From Pacificimonas flava (GTDB taxonomy: Bacteria > Pseudomonadota > Alphaproteobacteria > Sphingomonadales > Sphingomonadaceae), in contig NZ_AMRV01000010.1 of NCBI RefSeq assembly GCF_000342165.1, forward strand, positions 1 to 64,000: 64,000 nucleotides of DNA, given 5' to 3'. The notes under the pieces were generated by a model. It searched no databases. It was given only the letters and a program-made list of their open reading frames with translations, and was not told the origin of the DNA. Position 1 is the stretch's first letter, and every line of letters begins with the position of its first letter. The translations under genes and the position numbers were made by a program. Below are positions 53,020-60,469 of the stretch, piece after piece.

Positions 53020-53403
53020 TCAGTCGATCAGTTTCTCGAGCTCGCTGACAAGGCGTTCGGTCTGGAACGGCTTGTTGCAGACCGGCGCACCGGTAAAACG
53101 CCGCTGCAGTGTTTCGCTGTCGCCATGTCCCGTGTGAAACAGGAACGGTACGCCGCGCGCCCTCAGACGTTCGGCGATGGGGAACACCTCCTCCCCGCGG
53201 AGATTAACGTCGAGGACGGCGCAGTCGAATTCCTGTTCGGGGTCTTCTGCAATCGGCAGGCCGTCCGAGAGACGCGTGATGGGCCCGTGCACGATCGCGC
53301 CGCGGTCTTCCAGCGCCGCCTCGATATCGAGAGCGATCAAGACCTCGTCCTCGACAATAAGGACCGAGCGGCCATTCAGGCTGCTGATGCAGGGATCCGT
53401 CAT
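53020..53403 (-). CDS. Single-domain response regulator (CheY-like)
   Basis: A 127-residue stand-alone receiver: RSVLIVEDEVLIALDIEAALED supplies the acidic pair, CAVLDVNL the phosphoacceptor Asp, and KPFQTERL the conserved Lys, in normal receiver spacing. It is transcribed away from everything else nearby (convergent with ccmB, divergent from the DedA-like gene). Receivers of this shape partner HWE kinases in alphaproteobacteria; the kinase at 5006-6019 is a candidate only at genome scale. Confidence 0.9.
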   Translation of the reverse strand: MTDPCISSLNGRSVLIVEDEVLIALDIEAALEDRGAIVHGPITRLSDGLPIAEDPEQEFDCAVLDVNLRGEEVFPIAERLRARGVPFLFHTGHGDSETLQRRFTGAPVCNKPFQTERLVSELEKLID

Positions 53404-53587
53404 AGCGGGACCGCGACTTTAACACTTCTGCGCAACTCAAAAACTCCCCCGAGAATGGCTGCAGCGCATTCGGCGCATTTCCATCAGACGTTTTCGGCTG
53501 TGGAAAGTTTCTTCCCCCATCCGAGTTTTCTCCCCTGTGTGTCAACCAAGTCTCTTGTCGGCAGCGACGCGTACGCTAAGCGGCCCC

Positions 53588-54169
53588 ATGCTCAAACGCC
53601 TATATGATTGGACTCTGGCGAAGGCGGCGCATCCGCTCGCCGAACGCTGGCTGGCCGTGATTTCCCTTGTCGAGTCGAGCTTCTTTCCCATTCCGCCGGA
53701 CGTGGTGTTGGCACCGATGGCCCTGTCGAGGCCGGAGCGGGCGCTGAAATATGCCGGGATCGCGACGTTCGCATCCGTATTGGGAGCGGCCATTGGCTGG
53801 ATGATCGGTGCGACATTTTTCGAAACTGCCGGCCGGTGGTTGCTGGAATTCTACGGTGCGGGTGAGCAATTCGCGCAGATCAGCGCAGATTTCAACGAGC
53901 GAGGTTGGCTGATCGTCCTGCTGGCCGGATTCACGCCGATCCCGTTCAAGATCGTGACGATCGCCAGCGGCGCGACGGGGCTCAGCATCTACGTGCTCCT
54001 GGCTGCCAGTGTCGTCAGCCGCGGTGCCCGCTTCTTTCTGCTGGCGGGCCTTCTGAAGCTGTTCGGGCCGCCCGTGAAAGCGCTCCTGGACCGGCATTTC
54101 GGTCTTATTACCTCGCTATTCGCCCTTCTCCTCGTTGGCGGCTTTCTGGCCGTCCGCTTTCTGTTCTGA
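53588..54169 (+). CDS. YqaA/DedA-type membrane protein (VTT domain)
   Basis: About 193 residues with five to six hydrophobic segments. The VTT/SNARE-associated motif is present: VESSFFPIPPDVVLAPMALSRPERALKYAGIATFASVLGAAIGW, then GWLIVLLAGFTPIPFKIVTIASGATGLS, the expected glycine/proline pattern. DedA-family proteins are linked to lipid flipping and membrane homeostasis. The 184 bp upstream, shared with the receiver gene, contain no gene. Confidence 0.9.
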   Translation: MLKRLYDWTLAKAAHPLAERWLAVISLVESSFFPIPPDVVLAPMALSRPERALKYAGIATFASVLGAAIGWMIGATFFETAGRWLLEFYGAGEQFAQISADFNERGWLIVLLAGFTPIPFKIVTIASGATGLSIYVLLAASVVSRGARFFLLAGLLKLFGPPVKALLDRHFGLITSLFALLLVGGFLAVRFLF

Positions 54170-54250
54170 GGAACCCTCCGTTCAGGTGAGGGGGAACGCA
54201 GCGCCGCTTCCGCACATTCAGATGTGGACGTTCTAGAAAGGGTAAGTTGC

Positions 54251-54526
54251 ATGATTGGGAAAGTCATTGGCGCCACCATCGGGCGCAAGGCGGCGCGGAC
54301 ACTCGGTACGACGATTGGCGGCCCGGCCGGTGCCGCAATCGGCTATGGCCTCGTGTCCAGGCGCTTCCGCAAGCTCGCTTTCGGAGGTCTGGCCGTGATG
54401 GGCGGGCTTGCCGCCTATCGGAAGATGAAGGAACAGAGCCGCGGTCCCGTCACTGGTGCGGCCGACGGTCCCGCGCAGGAGCGTTCGAACGAGGATCCGT
54501 TGCCGGTCTACGCACCGCATAGCTAA
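54251..54526 (+). CDS. Small glycine-zipper protein, function unknown
   Basis: About 91 residues. A Gly/Ala-rich N-terminal segment (MIGKVIGATIGRKAARTLGTTIGGPAGAAIGYGLVSRRF) could form a glycine zipper or membrane-associated helix pair; the remainder is charged and Pro-rich. Start chosen at 54251 with AAAGGGTAAG upstream. I do not recognise a family. It lies between the DedA-like gene and a convergent thioesterase. Confidence 0.6.
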   Translation: MIGKVIGATIGRKAARTLGTTIGGPAGAAIGYGLVSRRFRKLAFGGLAVMGGLAAYRKMKEQSRGPVTGAADGPAQERSNEDPLPVYAPHS

Positions 54527-54527
54527 A

Positions 54528-54547
54528 GAGGGCCGGCATCAGCCCTC
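54528..54547. terminator. Hairpin between convergent genes
   Basis: GAGGGC-CGGCATCA-GCCCTC, a perfect 6-bp stem located between the stops of the glycine-zipper gene and the convergent thioesterase gene. No T-run on either strand, so a weak or bidirectional terminator at best. Confidence 0.35.
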
Positions 54548-54565
54548 CGCCGAACGGCATCCTTC

Positions 54566-54961
54566 TCAGTCGGAAAGAAACCGCCGGACCACATCGCGCG
54601 CAATGCGTGTGGGCCGGTGGGAGGCGCTGTCCACACTGCACCACACGCTCTCGACCTCGGCCAACACGTCTTCGCCGCGTTTGATCAGCGTGCGATAGAA
54701 GGCGCGAACGCCGCGCACCTTTTCAAGAACAACCGAAGCTGTCAGATTGTCCTCCAGGAAGCCTGCGCGGCGGTAGGTAATCTCGTGCTTCAGGGCGACC
54801 CAGAGATAGCGCGCCTGCGCATCGCGCGGGGCAAAGCGTTCCCAATGTTTAACAACGGCCTCCTGAACCCAGTTCAGGTACACGGCATTGTTCACATGAC
54901 CCATGTGATCGATATGCGATATATCGACGGATAAGGGATGTTCGATCTCGGCCGCGTTCAT
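54566..54961 (-). CDS. Hotdog-fold acyl-CoA thioesterase (YbgC-like)
   Basis: A 131-residue 4HBT hotdog protein. The active-site segment DISHIDHMGHVNNAVYLNWVQEAVVKHW is characteristic (Asp and the following HMGHVNN), with later strands YRRAGFLEDNLTASVVLEKVRG. It would hydrolyse acyl-CoA or acyl-ACP thioesters. Divergent from a TetR regulator only 27 bp away, which suggests control by that regulator. Confidence 0.9.
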   Translation of the reverse strand: MNAAEIEHPLSVDISHIDHMGHVNNAVYLNWVQEAVVKHWERFAPRDAQARYLWVALKHEITYRRAGFLEDNLTASVVLEKVRGVRAFYRTLIKRGEDVLAEVESVWCSVDSASHRPTRIARDVVRRFLSD

Positions 54962-54988
54962 GGGTTCATTATAGGTATATTGTCACCG

Positions 54989-55657
54989 ATGCCAATAACA
55001 ATTCGCAAGGGCAGGCGAACGCCCGAGGAGGTCAGGCGAGATGCCGTCGCGGCTGCGCGCGCTCTTCTGATCAACGAGGGACCGCAAGCCGTCACGCTGA
55101 AGGCGGTCGCCAAGTCGCTGGGCATGACGCACGGCAACATCACCCATCATTTTGGGTCCGTCGGCGGTCTTCATGCGGCACTGATCGGCGCCATGACACG
55201 GGAATTGACGGCCATCGTCGGACATTTGGCCGCTGAAATGCGTGCCGGCAGGGCGAGCCCTAGAGAGATCGTCGATACGGTGTTCGACGCATTTGGACGA
55301 GGCGGCGCGACCCGAATGATCGCCTGGGTCGAATTGTCGGGGAAGCGTGCGGACCTCGCCCCGTTCCACGCGGCAGTGGCCGATCTCGTGGACGCTCTGA
55401 CCGGCTCCGTGCCTGGCCGCCGCAAGATCGACTCCGCGCGCGTGACCTTGGCAGTCATGTTGCCCGCTCTCGGCCACGCGCTGGTTGCCAGCGACCTGCA
55501 AAGCGAACTCGGTATCCACGAGGATGAAGTTCGCGCGCAGGTGACAGGATCTTTGCAGGCGTTGCTGCGGCTGATGCCGCTCGCCAACGGCGCCTCTGCG
55601 CCGGAGGGGGAGCGTGCTAGTGAAGTTCGCCGACGACGTCCTCAAGTTGAAGCATGA
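54989..55657 (+). CDS. TetR/AcrR-family transcriptional regulator
   Basis: About 222 residues. The N-terminal helix-turn-helix (RRDAVAAARALLINEGPQAVTLKAVAKSLGMTHGNITHHFGSVGGLHAALIGAM) is a clear TetR DNA-binding domain; the rest is an alpha-helical ligand-binding/dimer domain with no recognisable ligand. The divergent thioesterase gene is the obvious target; the 27-bp intergenic stretch must hold its operator. The C-terminal end overlaps the convergent small gene by 41 bases. Confidence 0.9.
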   Translation: MPITIRKGRRTPEEVRRDAVAAARALLINEGPQAVTLKAVAKSLGMTHGNITHHFGSVGGLHAALIGAMTRELTAIVGHLAAEMRAGRASPREIVDTVFDAFGRGGATRMIAWVELSGKRADLAPFHAAVADLVDALTGSVPGRRKIDSARVTLAVMLPALGHALVASDLQSELGIHEDEVRAQVTGSLQALLRLMPLANGASAPEGERASEVRRRRPQVEA

Positions 55658-55802
55658 GCACGGCGCGCTCGACCTGACGCCAACGTGCGAAACTCGCCGG
55701 GTCCGTACGATGTGAATCCGCCAGGAAGGCTGCCTCCACGACAGCCTCGGGACCGAATTCTGCGACCAGAGCGGCCGCTTCGTCAAACGAGTGACGATCC
55801 AT
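55617..55802 (-). CDS. Small conserved-type protein of unknown function
   Basis: About 61 residues from the ATG at 55802: MDRHSFDEAAALVAEFGPEA, then a helical stretch and WRQVERAVLMLQLEDVVGELH. It resembles small alphaproteobacterial proteins that end with a WRQIER...G-LH pattern; I recall the pattern but not a function. A longer open frame to 55958 adds a hydrophobic stretch with no ribosome site. The 3' end overlaps the TetR gene. Confidence 0.55.
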   Translation of the reverse strand: MDRHSFDEAAALVAEFGPEAVVEAAFLADSHRTDPASFARWRQVERAVLMLQLEDVVGELH

Positions 55803-55983
55803 GAGACTTTGAATATACACTGATGCCCACTCCGCCTTTTTCTTCGCTATCAGCAAGAAGCGGGCCAGTTTGAAAAACTGCAGACCATGGCGGGCGGGCG
55901 CGACGGCCAATTCGATCAGAAGGAAAATTAGTGTACGCGGTGTCCCAGAATAATACATCCGGCCCTATCGCTCTGGAAGCGAA

Positions 55984-56160
55984 ATGAAAAAAGCGTCCAA
56001 TGGCGTGGGAATCGTGATCGCGGGCTGCGTACTCAGCGGTGCGGTCATCGGCATCGTTCTTGAACAGCCATCCATCGGCTTTCTTGTCGGCCTTGCTATA
56101 GGCGTCGCCGCGGCGGCTGCTCTTACATGGTTCAGCGGAGCTGGCGGCCGACCCAGATAA
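55984..56160 (+). CDS. Small two-helix membrane protein
   Basis: A 58-residue protein: a basic start MKKASNGVG, a first hydrophobic helix IVIAGCVLSGAVIGIVL, a short polar turn EQPS, a second helix IGFLVGLAIGVAAAAALTWF and a basic Arg-rich tail. The ribosome site GGAAG lies about eight bases upstream. Too short for routine gene calling. The 3' end overlaps the convergent S24 repressor gene by 29 bases. Family unknown; topology suggests a hairpin with both ends in the cytoplasm. Confidence 0.65.
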   Translation: MKKASNGVGIVIAGCVLSGAVIGIVLEQPSIGFLVGLAIGVAAAAALTWFSGAGGRPR

Positions 56161-56821
56161 CGCGGCCGATAATATCGATCTCCGCGGGATCGCACTCACC
56201 GATATCGGGATAGATGTCATTGTCGCTGGTCACGCGGATGCGCCGACCGGCGGGACTACGCGAGACCCGCTTCACGAGCAGCGTGTCTTCCGCGCGCATG
56301 ACATAGATGCCGTCTCGCAGATGCTCGCTTGCATCGCCGCGATCAACAAGGATCGGATCACCATCGCCCAATGTGGGCAGCATGGAATCCCCCTGCACCT
56401 TGATGACGGACAGAAGGTCCGGATTGCTCTTGCACATATCGGTGACCCAGCGCGCCTGAAAGGCCAAGGCGGACTCCGCGAGTTCCTCCTCGGCCAGCAG
56501 CGCCCCGGGCCCTGCGGATGCACCGATCGCGGAAAAATAGGGAATCAGCAGATAATCGTCCGGCTGCCGTTCCCCCGTTGCAAGCAGTGGCCTGGCGCGA
56601 CGCTCGGCCACCGGACCGCCAAGTTCCGATTCCGGAACATCGAAGTGCCGCGCGAGCTGTCGACGGTCATCGCCATCGAGTTTCTTGGGAACACCACGCT
56701 TTATAAACTGCTGAATATAAGCGGCATTCCGGTTTAGCAGCCGCGAAATCGATGCGTAATCGTCCGCGCTGTTGCGGATCAGTTCGTCCAGCCTGTGCCT
56801 GATTCGGTCCGAGTCGTTCAC
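56132..56821 (-). CDS. S24-family (LexA/CI-type) self-cleaving repressor
   Basis: About 229 residues. An N-terminal helix-turn-helix (DYASISRLLNRNAAYIQQFIKRG) is followed by a C-terminal S24 peptidase domain with catalytic Ser146 (QGDSMLPT) and Lys184 (LLVKRV). An Ala-Gly pair at about 103-104 (IGASAGPG) is a candidate autocleavage site. It is not LexA itself (different DNA-binding domain). The GTG start at 56821 has AGGA upstream and fits a predicted promoter and SOS box at 56846-56874; a start at the ATG at 56845 would lie against the -10 element. Target genes unknown. Confidence 0.88.
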   Translation of the reverse strand: MNDSDRIRHRLDELIRNSADDYASISRLLNRNAAYIQQFIKRGVPKKLDGDDRRQLARHFDVPESELGGPVAERRARPLLATGERQPDDYLLIPYFSAIGASAGPGALLAEEELAESALAFQARWVTDMCKSNPDLLSVIKVQGDSMLPTLGDGDPILVDRGDASEHLRDGIYVMRAEDTLLVKRVSRSPAGRRIRVTSDNDIYPDIGECDPAEIDIIGRVIWVGRQLR

Positions 56822-56845
56822 ATCGCCAATCCTGTCGTTTCGCAT

Positions 56846-56874
56846 GTGATAGAACAAAAGATGAACAAGTTCAA
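56846..56874 (-). promoter_or_regulatory. Predicted promoter with alphaproteobacterial SOS (LexA) box before the S24 gene
   Basis: On the minus strand: -35-like TTGAAC, 17-base spacer, -10-like TATCAC. Inside the spacer lies GTTC-ATCTTTT-GTTC (56852-56866), exactly the GTTC-N7-GTTC pattern of alphaproteobacterial LexA. LexA bound here would block the promoter. Start of transcription would be near 56839, just before the GTG. Confidence 0.7.
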
Positions 56875-56950
56875 CATGATGTTTATTTGCCTAGCATAAT
56901 AGGAAAATACCTGCATAATTTCCAGCGTGTTGGAACGTGATGAGGACGAG

Positions 56951-57142
56951 ATGACCATTCTAACTCAAATAGATGTCTGCATGCGCAGAACAGGACGCAG
57001 CGCCACACGGATTGGACGAGAGTCGGTCCGCGATCCGCGCCTTGTCTTCGATCTCAGAAGGGGACGGCAGCTGCGTGCCGAAACACGAGCGCGCGTACTG
57101 CAGTATTTGAATCTCGCCGGGGGTGCCCAGGATGAATTCTGA
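56951..57142 (+). CDS. Small basic protein beside the S24 repressor
   Basis: About 63 residues, basic, with MTILTQIDVCMRRTGRSATRIGRESVRDPRLVFDLRRGRQLRAETRARVLQYL. The pattern is that of a small helix-turn-helix-like DNA- or RNA-binding protein; I do not name a family. A GAGGA ribosome site precedes the ATG, and the next gene begins inside its end, so the two are probably one transcript divergent from the S24 gene, possibly its target. Confidence 0.65.
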   Translation: MTILTQIDVCMRRTGRSATRIGRESVRDPRLVFDLRRGRQLRAETRARVLQYLNLAGGAQDEF

Positions 57143-57521
57143 GGAGTGTGTGCGCGCGCTTTTGGAGACGGCGCTGCGTTTTGTGGCGGCCTCCTTGTGG
57201 GAAAAAGGGGGGCAGCGGCAGCTTTCGACCCGACCCGATTGGAAGAATCCTATCGCATCAGTCGAGCGTCTTCATACTGCACCCTGGGCGAGTGGCTCGC
57301 TGGAAGGTTACAGAACCGAACTGACGATCAAGATCATCGGAGAGGAGGACGCGGTGAACGCCTATGCCGCTGCGCTGGAGACGCATGTTCTGACGCCGGA
57401 GGATCCCGTGACGGGCTATTTCCTGGCCGAGGCTGCGCGTGTCCAAACGGACATGTTTGTGGACGGGGACGGCGGCGCCTACTCTCTGGTCCATTTCGAA
57501 ACGCTGCTTATTCGCGAATGA
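57132..57521 (+). CDS. Unknown protein, faintly phage tail-terminator (DUF3168)-like
   Basis: About 129 residues. Visible: LLETALRFVAASLWEKGG at the start, GYRTELTIKIIGEEDAVNAYAAALETHVLTPED, and a C-terminal strand AYSLVHFETLLIRE. This is loosely like the DUF3168 tail-completion fold, but the match is weak and no other phage gene is present. The start overlaps the preceding small gene by 11 bases. The 3' end overlaps the convergent glycosyltransferase by 14 bases. Confidence 0.6.
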   Translation: MNSEECVRALLETALRFVAASLWEKGGQRQLSTRPDWKNPIASVERLHTAPWASGSLEGYRTELTIKIIGEEDAVNAYAAALETHVLTPEDPVTGYFLAEAARVQTDMFVDGDGGAYSLVHFETLLIRE

Positions 57522-58614
57522 CGCGATGGTGGGTTCCGGCAAGATGGCGAAGAAGCGCGGGGGCTACGCTCGCGGCGCATTTGCTCCAGTCATAGCGGGA
57601 GGCGAGGCGCCCTGCCGCCGCCTCCCGCTCATCGGCTGGAACATTCAGCATCGCGTGAATCGTTTCGGCGAGCGTGCCGGCACGGGCCGTTCTGCCGGCG
57701 GCGGGATGCCCCTCCAACATCCACGAGAAAAAGGGGAGGTCGGACGTGACCACGGCGCGGTGGAGCGTCAGCGCAGTCAAGAGCGCGCCGCTTCCGGTGA
57801 TGTTGCGATAGGGAAGGAGCACCAGATCACTGGCGCCGTGATAGTCGCTCAGTTCCTGTTCGCTGAGGCGGCGAGCGACGATATGCACGTCTGATTGAGC
57901 TGCCGCGGCGGCCTTTAGCGCTCCCAGGTCAAAGGTTTCATGCGGTGTCCCGGCGATAAGCAGCTGGACGCCGGGCAGATCGCGAAGCGCAGCAAGTGCC
58001 ACGTCGAACCCCTTGTAACCGCGCAGCAGCCCGATAATCGATAGAACCGGGCGATCGGGATCCAGTCCCAGCTCCCGGCGAACGCCGTCGGCCGGCCGCG
58101 ATGGAGGGAAGGCATTGCCGTAATTGCCGTGCGGCATGACGACGACCTCGCCGCGCGGATGAAAGCGGGCGCGTGCCTTCTTGGCCGTTTGCGGGTCGTG
58201 ACAGATCAGAAGGTCGGCGAAACGACCGAGGAGCAGCCCGCCGAGCCAGTCGCCCGTTGCCGCGCCCTCATGCGGCCTCAGATTATGCACCGTCCAGAAA
58301 ATCGGCCGCTTCATGCGGCGTGTTTCGGTGAGCAGCCGCGTGAAATCGATCAGCGACTTTGCGGTCACGCGCCCACTTGGGCCGCGCCAGATCGCCTCGG
58401 GCCAGTGGAAATGAAGCGCGTCGATCTGCGCCATGGCGGTCCGGAGCGCCTCCGGCGGCCAGGTGGGCAACGTGCCGCTGGCCGCCTCTATGCCGTCCAG
58501 ATGACCGTAGAACAGATCTAGATAGGCGTTTTCCCGCCAGTTGGGCATCGGCTGGATGCGGAACGGTTGTTCCTGCGGGCGGGCTTTATCGTCTTCGCTC
58601 ATCGCGGCGGTCAC
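57508..58614 (-). CDS. Glycosyltransferase, GT4-like (GT-B fold)
   Basis: About 368 residues. N-terminal donor-binding half with PIFWTVHNLRPHEG and the linker LICHDPQTAKKARARFHP; the C-terminal half has RPVLSIIGLLRGYKGFDVALAALRDLPGVQLLIAG and GASDLVLLPYRNITGSGALLTAL, the acidic-type donor region of GT4 enzymes. The GTG at 58614 overlaps the previous stop (GTGA); an ATG at 58602 is possible. It is the last gene of a four-glycosyltransferase run. Acceptor unknown; surface polysaccharide likely by context. Confidence 0.88.
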   Translation of the reverse strand: MTAAMSEDDKARPQEQPFRIQPMPNWRENAYLDLFYGHLDGIEAASGTLPTWPPEALRTAMAQIDALHFHWPEAIWRGPSGRVTAKSLIDFTRLLTETRRMKRPIFWTVHNLRPHEGAATGDWLGGLLLGRFADLLICHDPQTAKKARARFHPRGEVVVMPHGNYGNAFPPSRPADGVRRELGLDPDRPVLSIIGLLRGYKGFDVALAALRDLPGVQLLIAGTPHETFDLGALKAAAAAQSDVHIVARRLSEQELSDYHGASDLVLLPYRNITGSGALLTALTLHRAVVTSDLPFFSWMLEGHPAAGRTARAGTLAETIHAMLNVPADEREAAAGRLASRYDWSKCAASVAPALLRHLAGTHHRVIRE

Positions 58615-59555
58615 GGTCGCCGGCTCTGACCGAACAGCCCGGACAATTGTCCGCCCAGGCTGACGAAGTCGAGAAGCCCCCCGAAACGCCGGCTTGCCTC
58701 AACGCCGCTCAGCGGACCCAGAAGGTAGGTGCCGAGACCCATTATGCCCTGGCGCCACCGCCAGCGGGGTAGGCCCAGAAAGGCCGGGCCGGCCACCTGA
58801 CCGCGATCCATGCGCGCATTCGATTGCCCGTTCGAATAGGCCCAGCGCATATAATAGGATCGCCTCATCCGGCTTTCCGGAATGGCGTGGCGGATGACGA
58901 GCTCGGGCCGGAACTGCCCTCTCTTTCCCGCCCTCAGCAGGCGTTGATGCAATTCCCTGTCCTCGCCCGTGCCGGTGCCCGTCCCGTAGCGGCCATAATC
59001 GGGATCGAACGGGCCAACCTCCTCAATCACCGAACGCCGGATGACGAAATTGCCAGCCATCAATTCCCCCGGCCATTCGCCGTAGGTCTGTACCTGCGTG
59101 CTGGGCTTCACGATCCCGATGACGGCGGGGTAATTGTGTGTCGGCAGCCAGCGGGGTGGCGGCGCCTCGTAATTCGGTTCGTAAACGCCGGAGATGAAGT
59201 CGAGGTCCGCGTCGGCCTTGAACGCTGCAATGGCGGCATGAAACCAGTCCTCTTGCAGGAGTTCGTCGTCGTCGACGAAGCCGACCAGTTCGCCATCCGA
59301 TGCCGCGATGCCGCGATTGCGGGCCGCCGAGGATCCTTGGCGCGGTTCGAACATATAGGCGAGTTCAGGCCCGTAACGCCGCGCCATGGCCTTGCCGACC
59401 TCGGCCGTATCGTCGGTGGAGTTGTTGTCGACGAGGAAGACCCGCCGGCGCCATCCGTTCGGCACCGGGGTCGACATCAGATTCGCGCACAGCGGTTCGA
59501 TCCGGTCGGACCGGTTGTAGCTGCAAACGACCAGGTCGAAGGTGCGCTGGGTCAT
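58611..59555 (-). CDS. Glycosyltransferase family 2 protein (first of three GT2)
   Basis: About 314 residues, GT-A fold: FDLVVCSYNRSDRIEPLC, VDNNSTDDTAEV, GSSAARNRGIAASDGELVGFVDDDE (the DxD-type metal site), a later acidic GTGEDRELHQRLLRAG motif and a C-terminal hydrophobic region. Nucleotide-sugar to unknown acceptor. ATGA overlap with the gene upstream and GTGA with the one downstream. Confidence 0.9.
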   Translation of the reverse strand: MTQRTFDLVVCSYNRSDRIEPLCANLMSTPVPNGWRRRVFLVDNNSTDDTAEVGKAMARRYGPELAYMFEPRQGSSAARNRGIAASDGELVGFVDDDELLQEDWFHAAIAAFKADADLDFISGVYEPNYEAPPPRWLPTHNYPAVIGIVKPSTQVQTYGEWPGELMAGNFVIRRSVIEEVGPFDPDYGRYGTGTGTGEDRELHQRLLRAGKRGQFRPELVIRHAIPESRMRRSYYMRWAYSNGQSNARMDRGQVAGPAFLGLPRWRWRQGIMGLGTYLLGPLSGVEASRRFGGLLDFVSLGGQLSGLFGQSRRP

Positions 59556-60469
59556 GCGGCGCGCTTCAGTCCCGTACGCCGCGCCAGCAGGGAGAGCGTC
59601 TTGCTGGCACATCGGCCGGGCCGGTATCCCAGCGCCGCTGCGCGCGCGAGATAGGGCGCGCCGCCGATTTGCGAGTGTGGCGGATCGATCAGCGCCTCTC
59701 CCGCGTCATAATAGGCCTTTCCGAGGGCAAAGCGGCGCTGCGCGGGCGAAAGCCTGTCGCCGTACCGCTTCAGGTTCAGCCGGATCATGCGGATCGTATC
59801 GCGGCGATGCGTGACCGCCTTTCGCACCATCGTGCTTTCCGGCACGCGGACATAGTCGAACATCGGCTCCTCGATCAGCCCGAGCCGCCCTTCCATGGCG
59901 AGGCGAATGAACAGGTCGCGGTCCTCCCCGATCTGAAAACTTTCATCGAAGCCGTTCGAGGGTATGGCCGTCCGCCTTGCGGTCACCGCGCTGGTTTGCA
60001 GAAAGGCGTCCCAGAAGAGGGCCAGACGGGGGTCCGGCATGCGAAAAACGCTGTCCGGGATCAGCATCCCGATCGCTCCGCCATCCGGTATGCGGATCGT
60101 GCCCTGCGCACCCACGATCGTCAGCTCCGGCCGCGCGTCGAACAGTTGGAGCTGCCGTGATAGCTTTTGCGGCATCCACCTGTCGTCCACGTCGCAGAAG
60201 GCGACGATCTCGCCGCGTGCCGCGCCAATGCCGCGGTTGCGCGCCGCAGCCGGGCCGCCATTCCTGCTCGCTTCGAGAACCGCTACGGGGAAGGGGGCTG
60301 TGCCGGCCAGCTGTCTCGCCCGCGCCAGACTGTCGTCCGTGCTGGCATCGTCCGCGATAACGACTTCGAAATCGTCCCAGGTCTGACCCGCGAGCCTGTT
60401 AAAAAGTTCCGGCAGGTGTGCCGCCCCATTATAGACGGGAACGATGATGGAGACGCGGGGCGTTGCCAT
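59552..60469 (-). CDS. Glycosyltransferase family 2 protein (second)
   Basis: About 305 residues: ATPRVSIIVPVYNGAAHL, VVIADDASTDDSL, GPAAARNRGIGAARGEIVAFCDVDD (DVDD metal site), GEDRDLFIRLAMEGRLGLIEEP and a C-terminal helical extension (LARAAALGYRPG). The start overlaps the preceding stop by one base (TAATG), and the stop overlaps the next start (ATGA). Confidence 0.9.
   Translation of the reverse strand: MATPRVSIIVPVYNGAAHLPELFNRLAGQTWDDFEVVIADDASTDDSLARARQLAGTAPFPVAVLEASRNGGPAAARNRGIGAARGEIVAFCDVDDRWMPQKLSRQLQLFDARPELTIVGAQGTIRIPDGGAIGMLIPDSVFRMPDPRLALFWDAFLQTSAVTARRTAIPSNGFDESFQIGEDRDLFIRLAMEGRLGLIEEPMFDYVRVPESTMVRKAVTHRRDTIRMIRLNLKRYGDRLSPAQRRFALGKAYYDAGEALIDPPHSQIGGAPYLARAAALGYRPGRCASKTLSLLARRTGLKRAA

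Noticed and set aside
56132-57521. A prophage
   Set aside because: Only the repressor and one faintly phage-like protein are present; no integrase, terminase, capsid or attachment repeats are visible.
56951-57521. Toxin-antitoxin pair
   Set aside because: The basic first protein and larger second one fit the layout, but no toxin fold is recognisable and the overlap alone is not evidence.
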